Part shown: positions 1 to 8,543 of the stretch, piece by piece | Position numbering within the stretch: the first letter of the stretch is position 1 | Layout: each line of letters opens with the position of its first letter | Source: a bacterium | GTDB taxonomy: Bacteria > SZUA-79 > Acidulodesulfobacterales > Acidulodesulfobacteraceae | Direction of reading: 5' to 3' | Length of the DNA: 29,973 nt | Assembly (NCBI GenBank): GCA_021784835.1 | Contig: JAJYHI010000123.1 | Span: forward strand, 44,733-74,705 | Translations under genes and position numbers: made by a program | Notes under the pieces: generated by a model | The model's input: only the letters and a program-made list of their open reading frames with translations | What the model was told of the DNA's origin: nothing | Databases searched by the model: none

Positions 1-309
1 TCAAACGGAACTATTAACCCGGGTCTTTTAATGAGCGTCATTAAAAATACAAGCGCTATAAGCGAAACGGAAGAAATAAACGTGGTAGCTATAGGTCCTG
101 CGGTAGTCGCACTCCTGCATCATTCTCAGCTTAAAGAGCAGTTAAGAGCCGTTTTGAACGATAAAGTAAATATTTATGTCTGCCGCAACGCTATGAATAT
201 GTTTGAACTCAAAGACGGCGACATACCGGATTACGCAAAAATAGTGCCTGCAGGCGTGGAAAAAATAGGAAAACTTTCAAAAGAAGGGTGCGTGTATATA
301 GCGCTTTAA
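1..309 (+). CDS. DsrE-like family protein (5' end outside window)
   Basis: The frame is open from the first base. The first internal ATG (31) has no ribosome binding site, so this is probably the C-terminal part of a gene that begins upstream. The visible segment looks like a DsrE/DsrF-type small sulfur-relay domain: a hydrophobic strand (VVAIGPAVVALL), a strand ending in a Cys (VNIYVCRNAMN), then the proline/valine segment IVPAGVEKIGKLSKEG and a C-terminal YIAL. In the family the Cys after the central strand can carry a persulfide; here it is Cys in VCRN. The exact role and partners are not evident. The stop lies one base before hisS, so the two are probably co-transcribed. The family call is by pattern memory and is moderately sure. 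Confidence 0.65.
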   Translation, partial: SNGTINPGLLMSVIKNTSAISETEEINVVAIGPAVVALLHHSQLKEQLRAVLNDKVNIYVCRNAMNMFELKDGDIPDYAKIVPAGVEKIGKLSKEGCVYIAL

Positions 310-310
310 T

Positions 311-1669
311 ATGAGCAAATTAGTCCAGCCGCCTAAAGGTACAAAGGATTTTCTTCCGGAAGAGATGATTTTAAGAAGAAGGGTTATCGAAACTATACGG
401 GAATGTTTTGTCCTTTACGGTTTTGTAGAAATAGATTCTCCCGTTTTTGAATATTTCGAGCTTCTTTCCCGAAAATGCGGAAGCGAAGTAGAAAAAGAAA
501 TTTATGTTTTTGAAGATAAGGCAAAACGTAAACTTGGGTTAAGATTTGAATTTACTTCTCCTTTAGGGCGGTATTACGCTACTAATGCAGAAAAGCTTAC
601 AAAACCTTTTAAAAGATACATAATAGGCAAAGTTTACAGGTACGAAAATACCCAGGCGGGAAGATACAGGGAATTTTATCAGGCCGATGCCGATATAATC
701 GGCTCATATTCCATGAACGTCGAGAGCGAACTTATAGATTTAGCCGTTTTTACTCTTGAAAAATTAGGCATGGGAGATTACGAAATAATTATAAATAACA
801 GAAAAATACTCGACGGTATTATTAACGCCGCAGGCATAGACGAAATCAAAAAAGACGCGGCGCTGAGAGCTTTAGATAAAACGGCGAAAATAGGAGAAGC
901 CGGAGTAATTAAAGAATTTAAAGAGAACGGCATATGCGAAGAAAATTATCGTTCGTTTATGCGCATTATCGATTTAGACCCGGCAACCGATAACGCAAAA
1001 AAATTATCTATTTTAAAAGAGCGTCTTATAGCAGAAATAAAAGAAGAATCCATTAAACAAAGAGCCGTCGAAGGTATAGAAGAGCTTAATTCCGTTATAG
1101 AAAACGGGCGAAAAGCCGGAAACGGCGTAGCCGCAACCGCTGACGCTACCGAGGTTATAAAATTCGACCCGCTTTTAGTCAGGGGTCTGGGATATTATAC
1201 AGGACCTATTTTCGAGATAAAATCGAAAGACCTCGCCATAGGAAGTTTTGCCGCAGGCGGCAGATACGATAATCTCGTAGAACTTTACGGCGCCCGTCCC
1301 GAAGGCGCGTGCGGAATATCGTTCGGCGTAGAAAGAATAATAGACATCATAATCCAAAAAAATGCAGACGTCATTCAGTCCGTTTCTTCGCCCGTAAAAT
1401 TATATATAGTTTATTTAACTGAAAAAGAAAAGCCTTTTGCGTACAAAACAGCCAAATTTCTTCGTTCAAAAGGAATAAGCGCCGAAATTTGCGTTTCGTC
1501 CGAACCAAACATAGGCAAAGAGATAAAATACGCCGATAAGAAAAAAATAGAATATGTAGCAATAATAGGCGAAAGAGAAGCCGAGGAACAAAAACTTACC
1601 TTAAAAAATCTCAAAACCAGAGAAGAAATATTATCGACGATTGAAAATTTGGCTAAAATTTTACTTTAA
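311..1669 (+). CDS. hisS: histidyl-tRNA synthetase, archaeal-like form
   Basis: Class II synthetase that charges tRNA-His with histidine in the cytoplasm. Visible signatures are PKGTKDFLPEEM near residue 8, motif 2 YRYENTQAGRYREF (109-122), the histidine-specific LVRGLGYYTG (289-298, Arg291), GGRYDNL, and motif 3 GISFGVERI. An anticodon-binding domain follows, with IVYLTEKEK and AIIGEREAE. Length (452) is normal. The motif 2 region, with RYENTQAGRYREFYQADADIIG-like spacing, and the FEYFELLSRK segment resemble archaeal and eukaryotic HisRS more than the E. coli type, which has ERPQKGRYRQFHQ. Gly294 replaces the Asp usual in RGLDYYT. The ATG is one base after the upstream stop, and no strong Shine-Dalgarno site is seen, so translational coupling is likely. 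Confidence 0.96.
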   Translation: MSKLVQPPKGTKDFLPEEMILRRRVIETIRECFVLYGFVEIDSPVFEYFELLSRKCGSEVEKEIYVFEDKAKRKLGLRFEFTSPLGRYYATNAEKLTKPFKRYIIGKVYRYENTQAGRYREFYQADADIIGSYSMNVESELIDLAVFTLEKLGMGDYEIIINNRKILDGIINAAGIDEIKKDAALRALDKTAKIGEAGVIKEFKENGICEENYRSFMRIIDLDPATDNAKKLSILKERLIAEIKEESIKQRAVEGIEELNSVIENGRKAGNGVAATADATEVIKFDPLLVRGLGYYTGPIFEIKSKDLAIGSFAAGGRYDNLVELYGARPEGACGISFGVERIIDIIIQKNADVIQSVSSPVKLYIVYLTEKEKPFAYKTAKFLRSKGISAEICVSSEPNIGKEIKYADKKKIEYVAIIGEREAEEQKLTLKNLKTREEILSTIENLAKILL

Positions 1670-1741
1670 TCCGAATATTTAATCTTTCCATATCCGATTT
1701 TTTTAATAAAAGCCGATATAAAAAAGAATTGTCAATAGATT

Positions 1742-2497
1742 ATGTTTAAATTTTTTAAAAAAAAGCGCGATAAAACGGTTATAAAATCGGAAATAATAAT
1801 AAGCGGTTTTAGTATAACCGTTTTAAAAAAAGATATTAAAAATCTTCATTTAAACATTCTTCCGCCTGACGGAAAGATAAGGGTTTCGGTGCCTAGGAGA
1901 ATGGACGACCGGTCCGTCCGCGTTTTTATAATATCAAAATTGTCGTGGATTGAAAAACACGTAAACAGCTTTAAAGAGAGGCCGAGGGAAACTCCGAGGG
2001 AATATGTTTCTGGAGAAAGCCATTATTTTAAAGGAGAAATATATTTGCTTAACGTTATCGAATATAGCGGAAAACCTTATATAATTATAAATAATAATAA
2101 AAATATAGATTTTTACGTAAAAAAAAATGCAGATTTAGAGGAAAAGAAAAAAGTTTTTTTACGCTGGCAGAGGGAAGAATTAGCAAAAGAACTTTTCGGC
2201 ATATTTAATAAATGGCAGGAAATAATGGGAGTTTCTGCTAATGAGATAAGAATAAAACGCATGAAGACTAAATGGGGCACCTGCAATATTAAAGCAAAAA
2301 GAATATGGATAAATTTAGAACTGATTAAAAAACCTGTTTATTGTATAGAATACATTGTAGTTCATGAACTGACGCATCTTATCGAGATAAATCATAATAA
2401 AAGATTTAAAGAAATTATGGATAAATTTATTCCTCACTGGAGAAATTATAAAAAAGAACTGAACGGTTCTATTTTGCAGGGCAGTAAAATTCTCTAA
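1742..2497 (+). CDS. YgjP/DUF45-family zinc metallopeptidase-like protein
   Basis: A 251-residue protein of the YgjP-like (DUF45/WLM) family, which are predicted gluzincin-type metallopeptidases of unknown substrate. The decisive motif is HELTH at 208-212 followed by a third His ligand at 218 (HELTHLIEINH). It is preceded by the family block MKTKWGTCNIKAKRIWINLEL. The N-terminal half carries the usual strand-rich region (VSVPRRMDDRSVRVFIISKLSWIE). No signal peptide or membrane segment is visible, so it is likely cytoplasmic. The N-terminus is very basic (FKFFKKKRDK). It sits alone between hisS (72-bp gap) and pycA (198-bp gap), and context says nothing about its job. No strong ribosome binding site is visible at the ATG. 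Confidence 0.85.
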   Translation: MFKFFKKKRDKTVIKSEIIISGFSITVLKKDIKNLHLNILPPDGKIRVSVPRRMDDRSVRVFIISKLSWIEKHVNSFKERPRETPREYVSGESHYFKGEIYLLNVIEYSGKPYIIINNNKNIDFYVKKNADLEEKKKVFLRWQREELAKELFGIFNKWQEIMGVSANEIRIKRMKTKWGTCNIKAKRIWINLELIKKPVYCIEYIVVHELTHLIEINHNKRFKEIMDKFIPHWRNYKKELNGSILQGSKIL

Positions 2498-2522
2498 AAT
2501 ACATATTAAATCCCTAATTAGT

Positions 2523-2551
2523 TTGACTTTTTTAAAATAATGGTTTAAAAT
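2523..2551 (+). promoter_or_regulatory. candidate sigma-70 promoter upstream of pycA
   Basis: TTGACT (2523-2528), a 17-base spacer and TAAAAT (2546-2551) form a good match to a housekeeping promoter in the 198-bp gap before pycA. Transcription from it would give an untranslated leader of about 140 bases. A second TATAAT at 2594-2599 has only a weak -35. The rest of the gap (2498-2695) shows no gene or clear hairpin. In an AT-rich genome such matches arise by chance, so confidence is limited. Confidence 0.4.
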
Positions 2552-2695
2552 TAATCATCGACCGCTGTTTGTAAAAATTTAACTGATTTCTTATATAATA
2601 CAAACCGCTTCCGCGAACTCAGCCTTAATCGTTTTTCTAATTAAAATATTTCTGATAATATAAGTAATATAAGAAGATAAGTCTATAAAAATTTT

Positions 2696-4120
2696 ATGAA
2701 ACAGTTTAAAAAAGTATTGATAGCCAACAGGGGAGAAATCGCTTCCAGAATCATCAGGGCTTGCAAAGAGCTTGGAATTAAAACCGTTGCTATTTATTCG
2801 GAAGCAGACGGTCAGGCTCTTCACGTAAAAAAGGCGGATGAAGCTTACTTAGTCGGACCTGGACCTATATCGGGTTATTTGAATATTAACAGGATAGTAG
2901 ATTTAGCTATTAATACAGGCGCCGATGCCATACATCCTGGATACGGATTTTTATCGGAAAATCCAAAATTTCCGGAAGTCTGCGAAAAACGGGGGGTAAT
3001 ATTCATAGGCCCTTCATCTAAAACTATAGCGATGATGGGTGATAAGATAGAATCCAAAAGGCTTATGAAATCGGTCGGAGTGCCTGTAGTAGAAGGATCG
3101 GAAGGCGGCGTAGAATCGGAAGAAGAGGCGGTTGCAGTCGCAAACAAGATAGGTTATCCCGTCATGATAAAAGCCTCGGCCGGCGGCGGCGGAAAAGGAA
3201 TCAGGATATGTTTTAACGACGGCGAGCTTGTTAAAAATTTTTCTTTATCTCGTTCAGAGGCCGAAAAAGCGTTCGGCAATCCGGAAGTATTCATAGAAAA
3301 ATATATAGAAAAACCCCACCATATCGAGTTTCAAATACTGGCGGATAATTACGGCAATATTATACATCTCGGCGAAAGAGACTGTTCCATACAGAGAAGG
3401 CATCAAAAACTGATAGAAATAGCTCCGTCCCTTATACTTACCGAAGAAACCCGCAGAAAAATGGGCGAATCGTCTATAAAAGCCGCGCGAGCCTGTAACT
3501 ACCGCAATGCCGGAACAATAGAATATATCGTCGATAAAAACGGTAATTACTATTTTATGGAAATGAACACCAGAATACAGGTTGAGCACAGCGTCACCGA
3601 AATAGTTACGGGAGTCGATATAGTCGGCGAACAGATTCAGATAGCTATGGGCAAAGAACTCGACATTAAGCAGGAAGACGTTTCTATGAGGGGTTATGCC
3701 ATAGAATGCCGCATCAACGCAGAAAATCCCAGAAAAGATTTTGTTCCGAGCACAGGAAAAGTCACGGCTTATTATTCTCCGGGCGGAATTGGAGTAAGAA
3801 TAGACGGCGCGGTTTATAAAGATTATGTAATCCAGCCTTTTTACGATTCTATGATTGCAAAACTGACAGTAAGCGGCAGGACATGGGAAGAAACCGTGCG
3901 GAGAGCGCAAAGAGCTTTAGACGAATATGTTATTAAAGGCGTTAAAACTACTATACCTTTTCAGCTAAGGATAGTTCAGGACGATGATTTTTTAAAAGGA
4001 AATTTCGATACGCACTTCATAGACGAAAGACTTTATTTAAGGGATTATAAACTGCAGAAAGATCCTTTCGACAGAATACTTGCAATATCGGCTGCTATTG
4101 CGGCTTATTATGGAATTTAA
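2696..4120 (+). CDS. pycA: pyruvate carboxylase subunit A (biotin carboxylase)
   Basis: ATP-grasp biotin carboxylase that carboxylates biotin on the carrier domain using ATP and bicarbonate. The N-terminus KKVLIANRGEIASRIIRA is the family signature. The glycine-rich ATP loop KASAGGGGKGIRI, ERDCSIQRRHQKLIE and the catalytic-lid block MEMNTRIQVEHSVTE are all present. The 474-residue length fits the stand-alone subunit. It could serve acetyl-CoA carboxylase, but the next gene encodes a carboxyltransferase of the pyruvate carboxylase/oxaloacetate decarboxylase family with its own biotin domain. A two-subunit pyruvate carboxylase is therefore the better reading. The start gives the canonical MKQFKKVLIANRGE; the ribosome binding site is weak. 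Confidence 0.9.
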   Translation: MKQFKKVLIANRGEIASRIIRACKELGIKTVAIYSEADGQALHVKKADEAYLVGPGPISGYLNINRIVDLAINTGADAIHPGYGFLSENPKFPEVCEKRGVIFIGPSSKTIAMMGDKIESKRLMKSVGVPVVEGSEGGVESEEEAVAVANKIGYPVMIKASAGGGGKGIRICFNDGELVKNFSLSRSEAEKAFGNPEVFIEKYIEKPHHIEFQILADNYGNIIHLGERDCSIQRRHQKLIEIAPSLILTEETRRKMGESSIKAARACNYRNAGTIEYIVDKNGNYYFMEMNTRIQVEHSVTEIVTGVDIVGEQIQIAMGKELDIKQEDVSMRGYAIECRINAENPRKDFVPSTGKVTAYYSPGGIGVRIDGAVYKDYVIQPFYDSMIAKLTVSGRTWEETVRRAQRALDEYVIKGVKTTIPFQLRIVQDDDFLKGNFDTHFIDERLYLRDYKLQKDPFDRILAISAAIAAYYGI

Positions 4121-4149
4121 TAGGAATTTAAAAGGAAGGTATTGAATAT

Positions 4150-6051
4150 ATGGAAGAAAAAACTTACATAAGAAAAATAGGCGTTATGGAAACAGTTTTA
4201 AGAGATGCGCACCAGTCTCTTTTGGCTACAAGAATGATAACGCCCGATATACTGGGGATAGCTAACGTTTTGGACAATATAGGGTTCTGGTCTTTAGAAG
4301 TGTGGGGAGGAGCTACTTTTGATTCATGCCTTAGGTTTTTAAAAGAAGACCCGTGGGAAAGACTTAAAAGAGTCAGGAAGGCATATAAAAATTCGAGGCT
4401 GCAGATGCTTTTGAGAGGTCAGAATTTAGTCGGATACAGGCATTATGCCGACGACGTGGTAGAAAGATTTGTTTCTTTAAGCGCCGATAACGGCATAGAC
4501 GTATTTAGAATTTTCGATTCCCTTAACGATTTTAGAAACATAAAAAAAGCGGTAGAAATCGCAAAAAAGAAAAAAAAGACGGTAGAAGCTACTATATGCT
4601 ACACAACAAGTCCTGTGCATACAAACGAACTTTTTACTCAAATGGCAATAGAGCTTGAAAACATGGGAGCTGATACTATATGTATAAAAGATATGGCGGG
4701 ATTGCTTTCTCCGGCAAACGCTTACAATTTGGTTTCTATGATGAGAAAAAAAATAAGCCTGCCGATTCACGTTCATTCCCACTCTACCAGCGGATTTGCT
4801 TCTATGTCCCTTCTTAAAGCCGTAGAAGCGGGCGCGGATATTATAGATACGGCGATTTCTTCCATGTCTTGCGGAACGTCGCATCCGCCTACCGAATCCA
4901 TGGTTTTTACGTTATCCGAAATGGGCTACGACGTCGATCTAGACCTTGAAAAACTTAAGGAAGTCGCAGATTATTTTAGAAGCGTCAGAAAAAGATACGT
5001 TTCTTTGGAAAGCGAATATACTAATATTAATGCCGACATTATAGTGACGCAAGTTCCCGGCGGAATGATGTCTAATCTTGCAAGCCAGCTTAAGGAACAG
5101 AATGCGCTCGATAAAATGGAGGAGGTGCTTTATGAAGTACCTCAGGTCAGGGAAGATTTCGGTTATCCTCCGCTGGTAACTCCTTCCTCGCAGATTGTAG
5201 GAACGCAGGCCGCTCTTAACGTAATAACCGGAGAAAAATATAAAGTTGTCACAAGCGAAACTAAAAACTACCTAAAAGGCTATTACGGGAAACCGCCCGC
5301 TGAAATTAATCCGGAGATACAGAAAAAGGTGTTGGGAAACGAAGAAGTAGTAACCGTAAGGCCGGCAGATTTATTAGAACCGGAAATGTCGAAGGAATAT
5401 AAAGATATAAAAGAGTTCGATATAAGCGAAGAGGATTTCTTGTCTTACGTATTGTTTCCGAATATAGCTTTAGAATTTTTTAAAGCAAAAAAAGAAGGCA
5501 GTCTTCCCGACTATTCAAAACCCACTGATACGGATGCTCTAAAAAATTTATCCGAAGGTAATAATATAACGCCTGAAGTTTCGGATTCTTCTATTCTTGC
5601 AAAAGACGGGGGACTAGCTCCAAGCGAATTTATCGTTACCGTTCACGGCGAAAGCTATAAAATTAAAATTGCCGGAGCCGGACATAAATCCGACCAAAAA
5701 AGACCATTCTTTTTAAACGTGGACGGAACTTTGGAAGAAGTCGTCATAGAATCGCTTACCGAAATAGTTCCAAGCGCAGGCGGCGAAATAGTCGGAGAGA
5801 GCATAGCAAGGTCGAAAAGGCCGTCGCCGAAAAGAGAAGGAGACGTTTATGCGCCTATGCCGGGAAGAATTACGAAAGTTATGGTTAAAGCAGGGGACTC
5901 GGTTAAGGCAGGCGATACCGTTTTAATAGTAGAAGCGATGAAGATGGAAAACGAAATACATACTCCTATAGACGGAACGGTTAAAGAGATTTACATAAAA
6001 GAAGGGGACAGCGTAAATCCGGATGAAACTTTGATTTATGTAGAGTCGTAA
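4150..6051 (+). CDS. pycB: pyruvate carboxylase subunit B (carboxyltransferase plus biotin carrier)
   Basis: Transfers CO2 from biotin to pyruvate to form oxaloacetate, an anaplerotic step. Domains in order: an HMG-lyase-like TIM barrel (about residues 12-290) with TVLRDAHQSLLATRM, EVWGGATFDSCLRFL, LLRGQNLVGYRHYADD and CIKDMAGLL; the conserved carboxylase domain (about 300-470) with VTQVPGGMMSNL; a linker; and a C-terminal biotinyl domain whose EAMKMENE motif puts the biotinylated lysine at K598. The same architecture is used by the alpha subunit of Na+-pumping oxaloacetate decarboxylase, but no beta or gamma membrane subunit is nearby and a biotin carboxylase gene lies 29 bases upstream. A good site, AAGGAAGGT, lies about 10 bases before the ATG. 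The 633-residue length is normal. Confidence 0.92.
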   Translation: MEEKTYIRKIGVMETVLRDAHQSLLATRMITPDILGIANVLDNIGFWSLEVWGGATFDSCLRFLKEDPWERLKRVRKAYKNSRLQMLLRGQNLVGYRHYADDVVERFVSLSADNGIDVFRIFDSLNDFRNIKKAVEIAKKKKKTVEATICYTTSPVHTNELFTQMAIELENMGADTICIKDMAGLLSPANAYNLVSMMRKKISLPIHVHSHSTSGFASMSLLKAVEAGADIIDTAISSMSCGTSHPPTESMVFTLSEMGYDVDLDLEKLKEVADYFRSVRKRYVSLESEYTNINADIIVTQVPGGMMSNLASQLKEQNALDKMEEVLYEVPQVREDFGYPPLVTPSSQIVGTQAALNVITGEKYKVVTSETKNYLKGYYGKPPAEINPEIQKKVLGNEEVVTVRPADLLEPEMSKEYKDIKEFDISEEDFLSYVLFPNIALEFFKAKKEGSLPDYSKPTDTDALKNLSEGNNITPEVSDSSILAKDGGLAPSEFIVTVHGESYKIKIAGAGHKSDQKRPFFLNVDGTLEEVVIESLTEIVPSAGGEIVGESIARSKRPSPKREGDVYAPMPGRITKVMVKAGDSVKAGDTVLIVEAMKMENEIHTPIDGTVKEIYIKEGDSVNPDETLIYVES

Positions 6052-6243
6052 AATAAAAAGTTAGTGATATAATATTATATATAACTTAGTAAATGTCATT
6101 GAGAGCATATCTTCGAATGCGCTTATAAAAGCCAAAGGTTGTTATGTATTAATTAGAAGATTAGAAACAATATTATATTTACATTTAGCCGCAAAAAATA
6201 TGCTCGCAATTAAAATTCGATTAACTTAGGACGGTGCTTTAAA
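6052..6243 (+). other. intergenic region with AT-rich imperfect hairpin after pycB
   Basis: This 192-bp gap holds no open frame. Seven bases after the pycB stop an imperfect inverted repeat (6058-6087) pairs AAGTTA with TAACTT and ATATAA with TTATAT around a two-base loop, with a 3/1-base internal bulge. No T-run follows, so it is at best a weak terminator or a 3'-end stabiliser. AGGA at 6228-6231 is a plausible ribosome binding site for the TTG start at 6244. Confidence 0.3.
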
Positions 6244-7065
6244 TTGATAAGAAAAGCTGCGGTAATGGGTTATTTTTATCCGGAAGGATTAAATAACATA
6301 AATAATTTCATAGATTCCTTTAAAGCGGTTATACCGGCTGCCGGCAAAAAAATAGATGCATTCGGGATTATATCGCCGCACGCCGGTTACGTATATTCAG
6401 GAAAAATTGCTTACGAAGGATATTCGAGCATCGATATAAAAAACAATATAATTATTATAGGTCCGAACCATACTGGTATGGGAGCTGACTATTCGGTAAT
6501 GAATAAAGGAAAATATGATTTTAGAGATTTCTCCGTTCCGATTAATTCAAAACTTGCCGATGCTATTATCGACGGCGCAGACAGTCCTTTCATTGCCGAC
6601 GAACAGGCTCATTTAAAAGAACATTCCGTTGAAGTTCAGATTCCGCTCATATACAATTTAAAAAAAGATTTTTCTATAGTTCCTATAGTTATTTCGTTTA
6701 TCAGATACAATGACGTTGTTAACGCTTCAAAAGCTATATATAACGCTTTAAAAAAATTAGATTTAATGGACGATGTTTTAATAGTAGCAAGTTCCGATAT
6801 GACTCATTACGAACCGGCCGAGTCGGCAAAATATAAGGACGATATCGCGATAAAAGAAATACTGGATTTAAATTCACAGGGTTTGTACGAAAAAGTAAGG
6901 TTAAACGATATTACGATGTGCGGTTTTATCCCCGCATCCATAATGATTAACGTCGCCAAAATGGCCGGACGAACCAAAGCAAAAATTATAGGATATACCA
7001 ATTCAGGAGAAGTTACCGGCGATTATTCAAGCGTAGTCGGATATTCTTCTATCGTTATATATTAA
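6244..7065 (+). CDS. Memo-family protein (AmmeMemoRadiSam system protein B type)
   Basis: A 273-residue Memo-like protein, related in fold to LigB-type extradiol dioxygenases. Visible family blocks are the N-terminal RKAAVMGYFYP, the metal-site segment ISPHAGYVYSG (His46), GPNHTGMG, LKEHSVEVQIP and SSDMTHYEP. Together these supply the histidines expected for metal binding. The molecular function of bacterial Memo proteins is not settled. Bacterial members often co-occur with an AMMECR1 domain protein and a radical SAM enzyme, and neither is next to this gene. The start is TTG: it gives the N-terminus expected for the family and has AGGA twelve bases upstream. Length is normal. It lies 29 bases before gltX in the same direction. 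Confidence 0.88.
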   Translation: MIRKAAVMGYFYPEGLNNINNFIDSFKAVIPAAGKKIDAFGIISPHAGYVYSGKIAYEGYSSIDIKNNIIIIGPNHTGMGADYSVMNKGKYDFRDFSVPINSKLADAIIDGADSPFIADEQAHLKEHSVEVQIPLIYNLKKDFSIVPIVISFIRYNDVVNASKAIYNALKKLDLMDDVLIVASSDMTHYEPAESAKYKDDIAIKEILDLNSQGLYEKVRLNDITMCGFIPASIMINVAKMAGRTKAKIIGYTNSGEVTGDYSSVVGYSSIVIY

Positions 7066-7094
7066 ATATATTTATAAACTCCTTAATATTTATT

Positions 7095-8543
7095 ATGGAT
7101 ACAATAAAAACAAGATTTGCTCCGAGTCCTACGGGCTATCTGCATATAGGCGGAGCAAGGACGGCTCTTTTTAACTATGCTTATGCCAAACATAACGGCG
7201 GAAAATTTGTTTTAAGAATTGAAGACACTGATTTTGAACGTTCCGAAAAAATATTTGAAGAAGATATAATAGAAAGCCTTAAATGGATGTCTATTATATC
7301 TGACGAAGAAATATTGCATCAATCCGAACGTCTTAATATCTATAATTCTTACGTAGAAAAACTTTTAAAAGAAGGAAAGGCTTATTATTGTTTTTGCTCA
7401 AAAGAGCTTTTAGAAGAAGACAGAAATAAACTTATAGCCGAAAACAAAAAACCTATGTACGTCGGCAGATGCCGTGAATTAAAGCCTGATGCCGAAATGC
7501 TAAAAACGCCGCACGTTATAAGGTTTAAAGTGGGCAGAGAAGCAGGGTCCGCCACGTTTTTCAAAGACTTAATAAGAAATCAGGTTATAAGCATAGAAAA
7601 CAAAGAAATAGACGATTTCGTAATAGTCAGGGAAGACGGAATTCCTACATATAACTTTGCCGTAGTCATAGACGATGCTTTGTCTGGAATAACGCACGTG
7701 CTTAGAGGCGACGACCATGTAAGTAATACGCCTAAACAGATAATGCTGTATAATGCTTTAGGCTTTAAAGCGCCGGAATTTGCTCATGTTTCCATGATAC
7801 TCGGTCCTGACGGCAAAAGGCTTTCTAAAAGGCACGGCGCTACCTCCGTCATCCAGTACAAAAAGGAAGGATTTTTACCTGAAGCTTTAGTTAATTATCT
7901 CATTAGGCTCGGCTGGTCTCATGGTAACGACGAAATTCTTTCTATGGATGAAATTATAAAATTTTTCGATTTAAAAAACATAAGCAAATCCGCCGCTATT
8001 TTTAATACCGAAAAATTATTATGGCTCAATTCCCATTATATAAAATCGAAAGACCCGTTTACCTTAATAAAACTTATAAACGATATATCGGAAGACTCTC
8101 AAACCTTGCTTAACGAAGACATAAAAACGGCTGCCCTTGTTGATTCCCTTAAATCCCGCTCCAAAACTCTCGTCGAGTTAAGACGGAAATTAGATTTTTT
8201 CTTAAATAAAACCGTTGAATATAATACGGGCGTTATTAACGAATTTAATTTTAATCAAAACGATGTGGATTTTTTGTCGTCTTTTAAGGGTTTTATAATA
8301 AGTTTGGACGATAAGATTTTTACAGACGCAAAAAATTTGGAAGATTTGAAAGTCTCAATAGAATTAATAAAAAATGCATTTAACGATTTTTTTTCGCAGA
8401 ACGGATGGACTATGAAAGAAAAAGCCATGATAATAAGACTTGCTTTTACAGGAGAAAAAGTCAGTCCTCCTATATACGAAATGATATTTTCGCTGGGAAA
8501 AGAAAGATGCGCAGAAAGAATAGAGGCTTTTTTATGCCGTTAA
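7095..8543 (+). CDS. gltX: glutamyl-tRNA synthetase
   Basis: Class I synthetase that charges tRNA-Glu (or also tRNA-Gln, if the cell uses the GatCAB route). The N-terminus TRFAPSPTGYLHIGGARTALF contains the HIGH-type motif, and KRLSKRHG (241-248) is the KMSKS-type loop. CFCSKELLEEDR with a later GRC is a zinc-type segment, and VLRGDDHVSNTPKQI is a family block. A helical anticodon-binding domain fills the C-terminal half. Length (482) is typical of bacterial discriminating and non-discriminating GluRS, and which of these it is cannot be told by eye. The stop overlaps the start of rnhB by 10 bases, indicating coupled translation. Confidence 0.97.
   Translation: MDTIKTRFAPSPTGYLHIGGARTALFNYAYAKHNGGKFVLRIEDTDFERSEKIFEEDIIESLKWMSIISDEEILHQSERLNIYNSYVEKLLKEGKAYYCFCSKELLEEDRNKLIAENKKPMYVGRCRELKPDAEMLKTPHVIRFKVGREAGSATFFKDLIRNQVISIENKEIDDFVIVREDGIPTYNFAVVIDDALSGITHVLRGDDHVSNTPKQIMLYNALGFKAPEFAHVSMILGPDGKRLSKRHGATSVIQYKKEGFLPEALVNYLIRLGWSHGNDEILSMDEIIKFFDLKNISKSAAIFNTEKLLWLNSHYIKSKDPFTLIKLINDISEDSQTLLNEDIKTAALVDSLKSRSKTLVELRRKLDFFLNKTVEYNTGVINEFNFNQNDVDFLSSFKGFIISLDDKIFTDAKNLEDLKVSIELIKNAFNDFFSQNGWTMKEKAMIIRLAFTGEKVSPPIYEMIFSLGKERCAERIEAFLCR

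Noticed and set aside
3254..3910. A 218-codon minus-strand open frame inside pycA.
   Set aside because: It is fully covered by a conserved enzyme gene, has no recognisable domain and is rich in Tyr/Phe/Arg, as expected from antisense reading.
6091..6205. Scattered inverted matches (AAATGT/ACATTT, GAGCATAT/ATATGCTC) in the gap before the Memo gene, considered as a structured RNA.
   Set aside because: The pairs occur in an order that cannot nest into one helix, and the sequence matches no riboswitch or sRNA pattern I recognise.
8405..8533. N-terminal extension of rnhB inside gltX.
   Set aside because: The extension is only an out-of-frame reading of gltX; the family N-terminus begins at ATG 8534.
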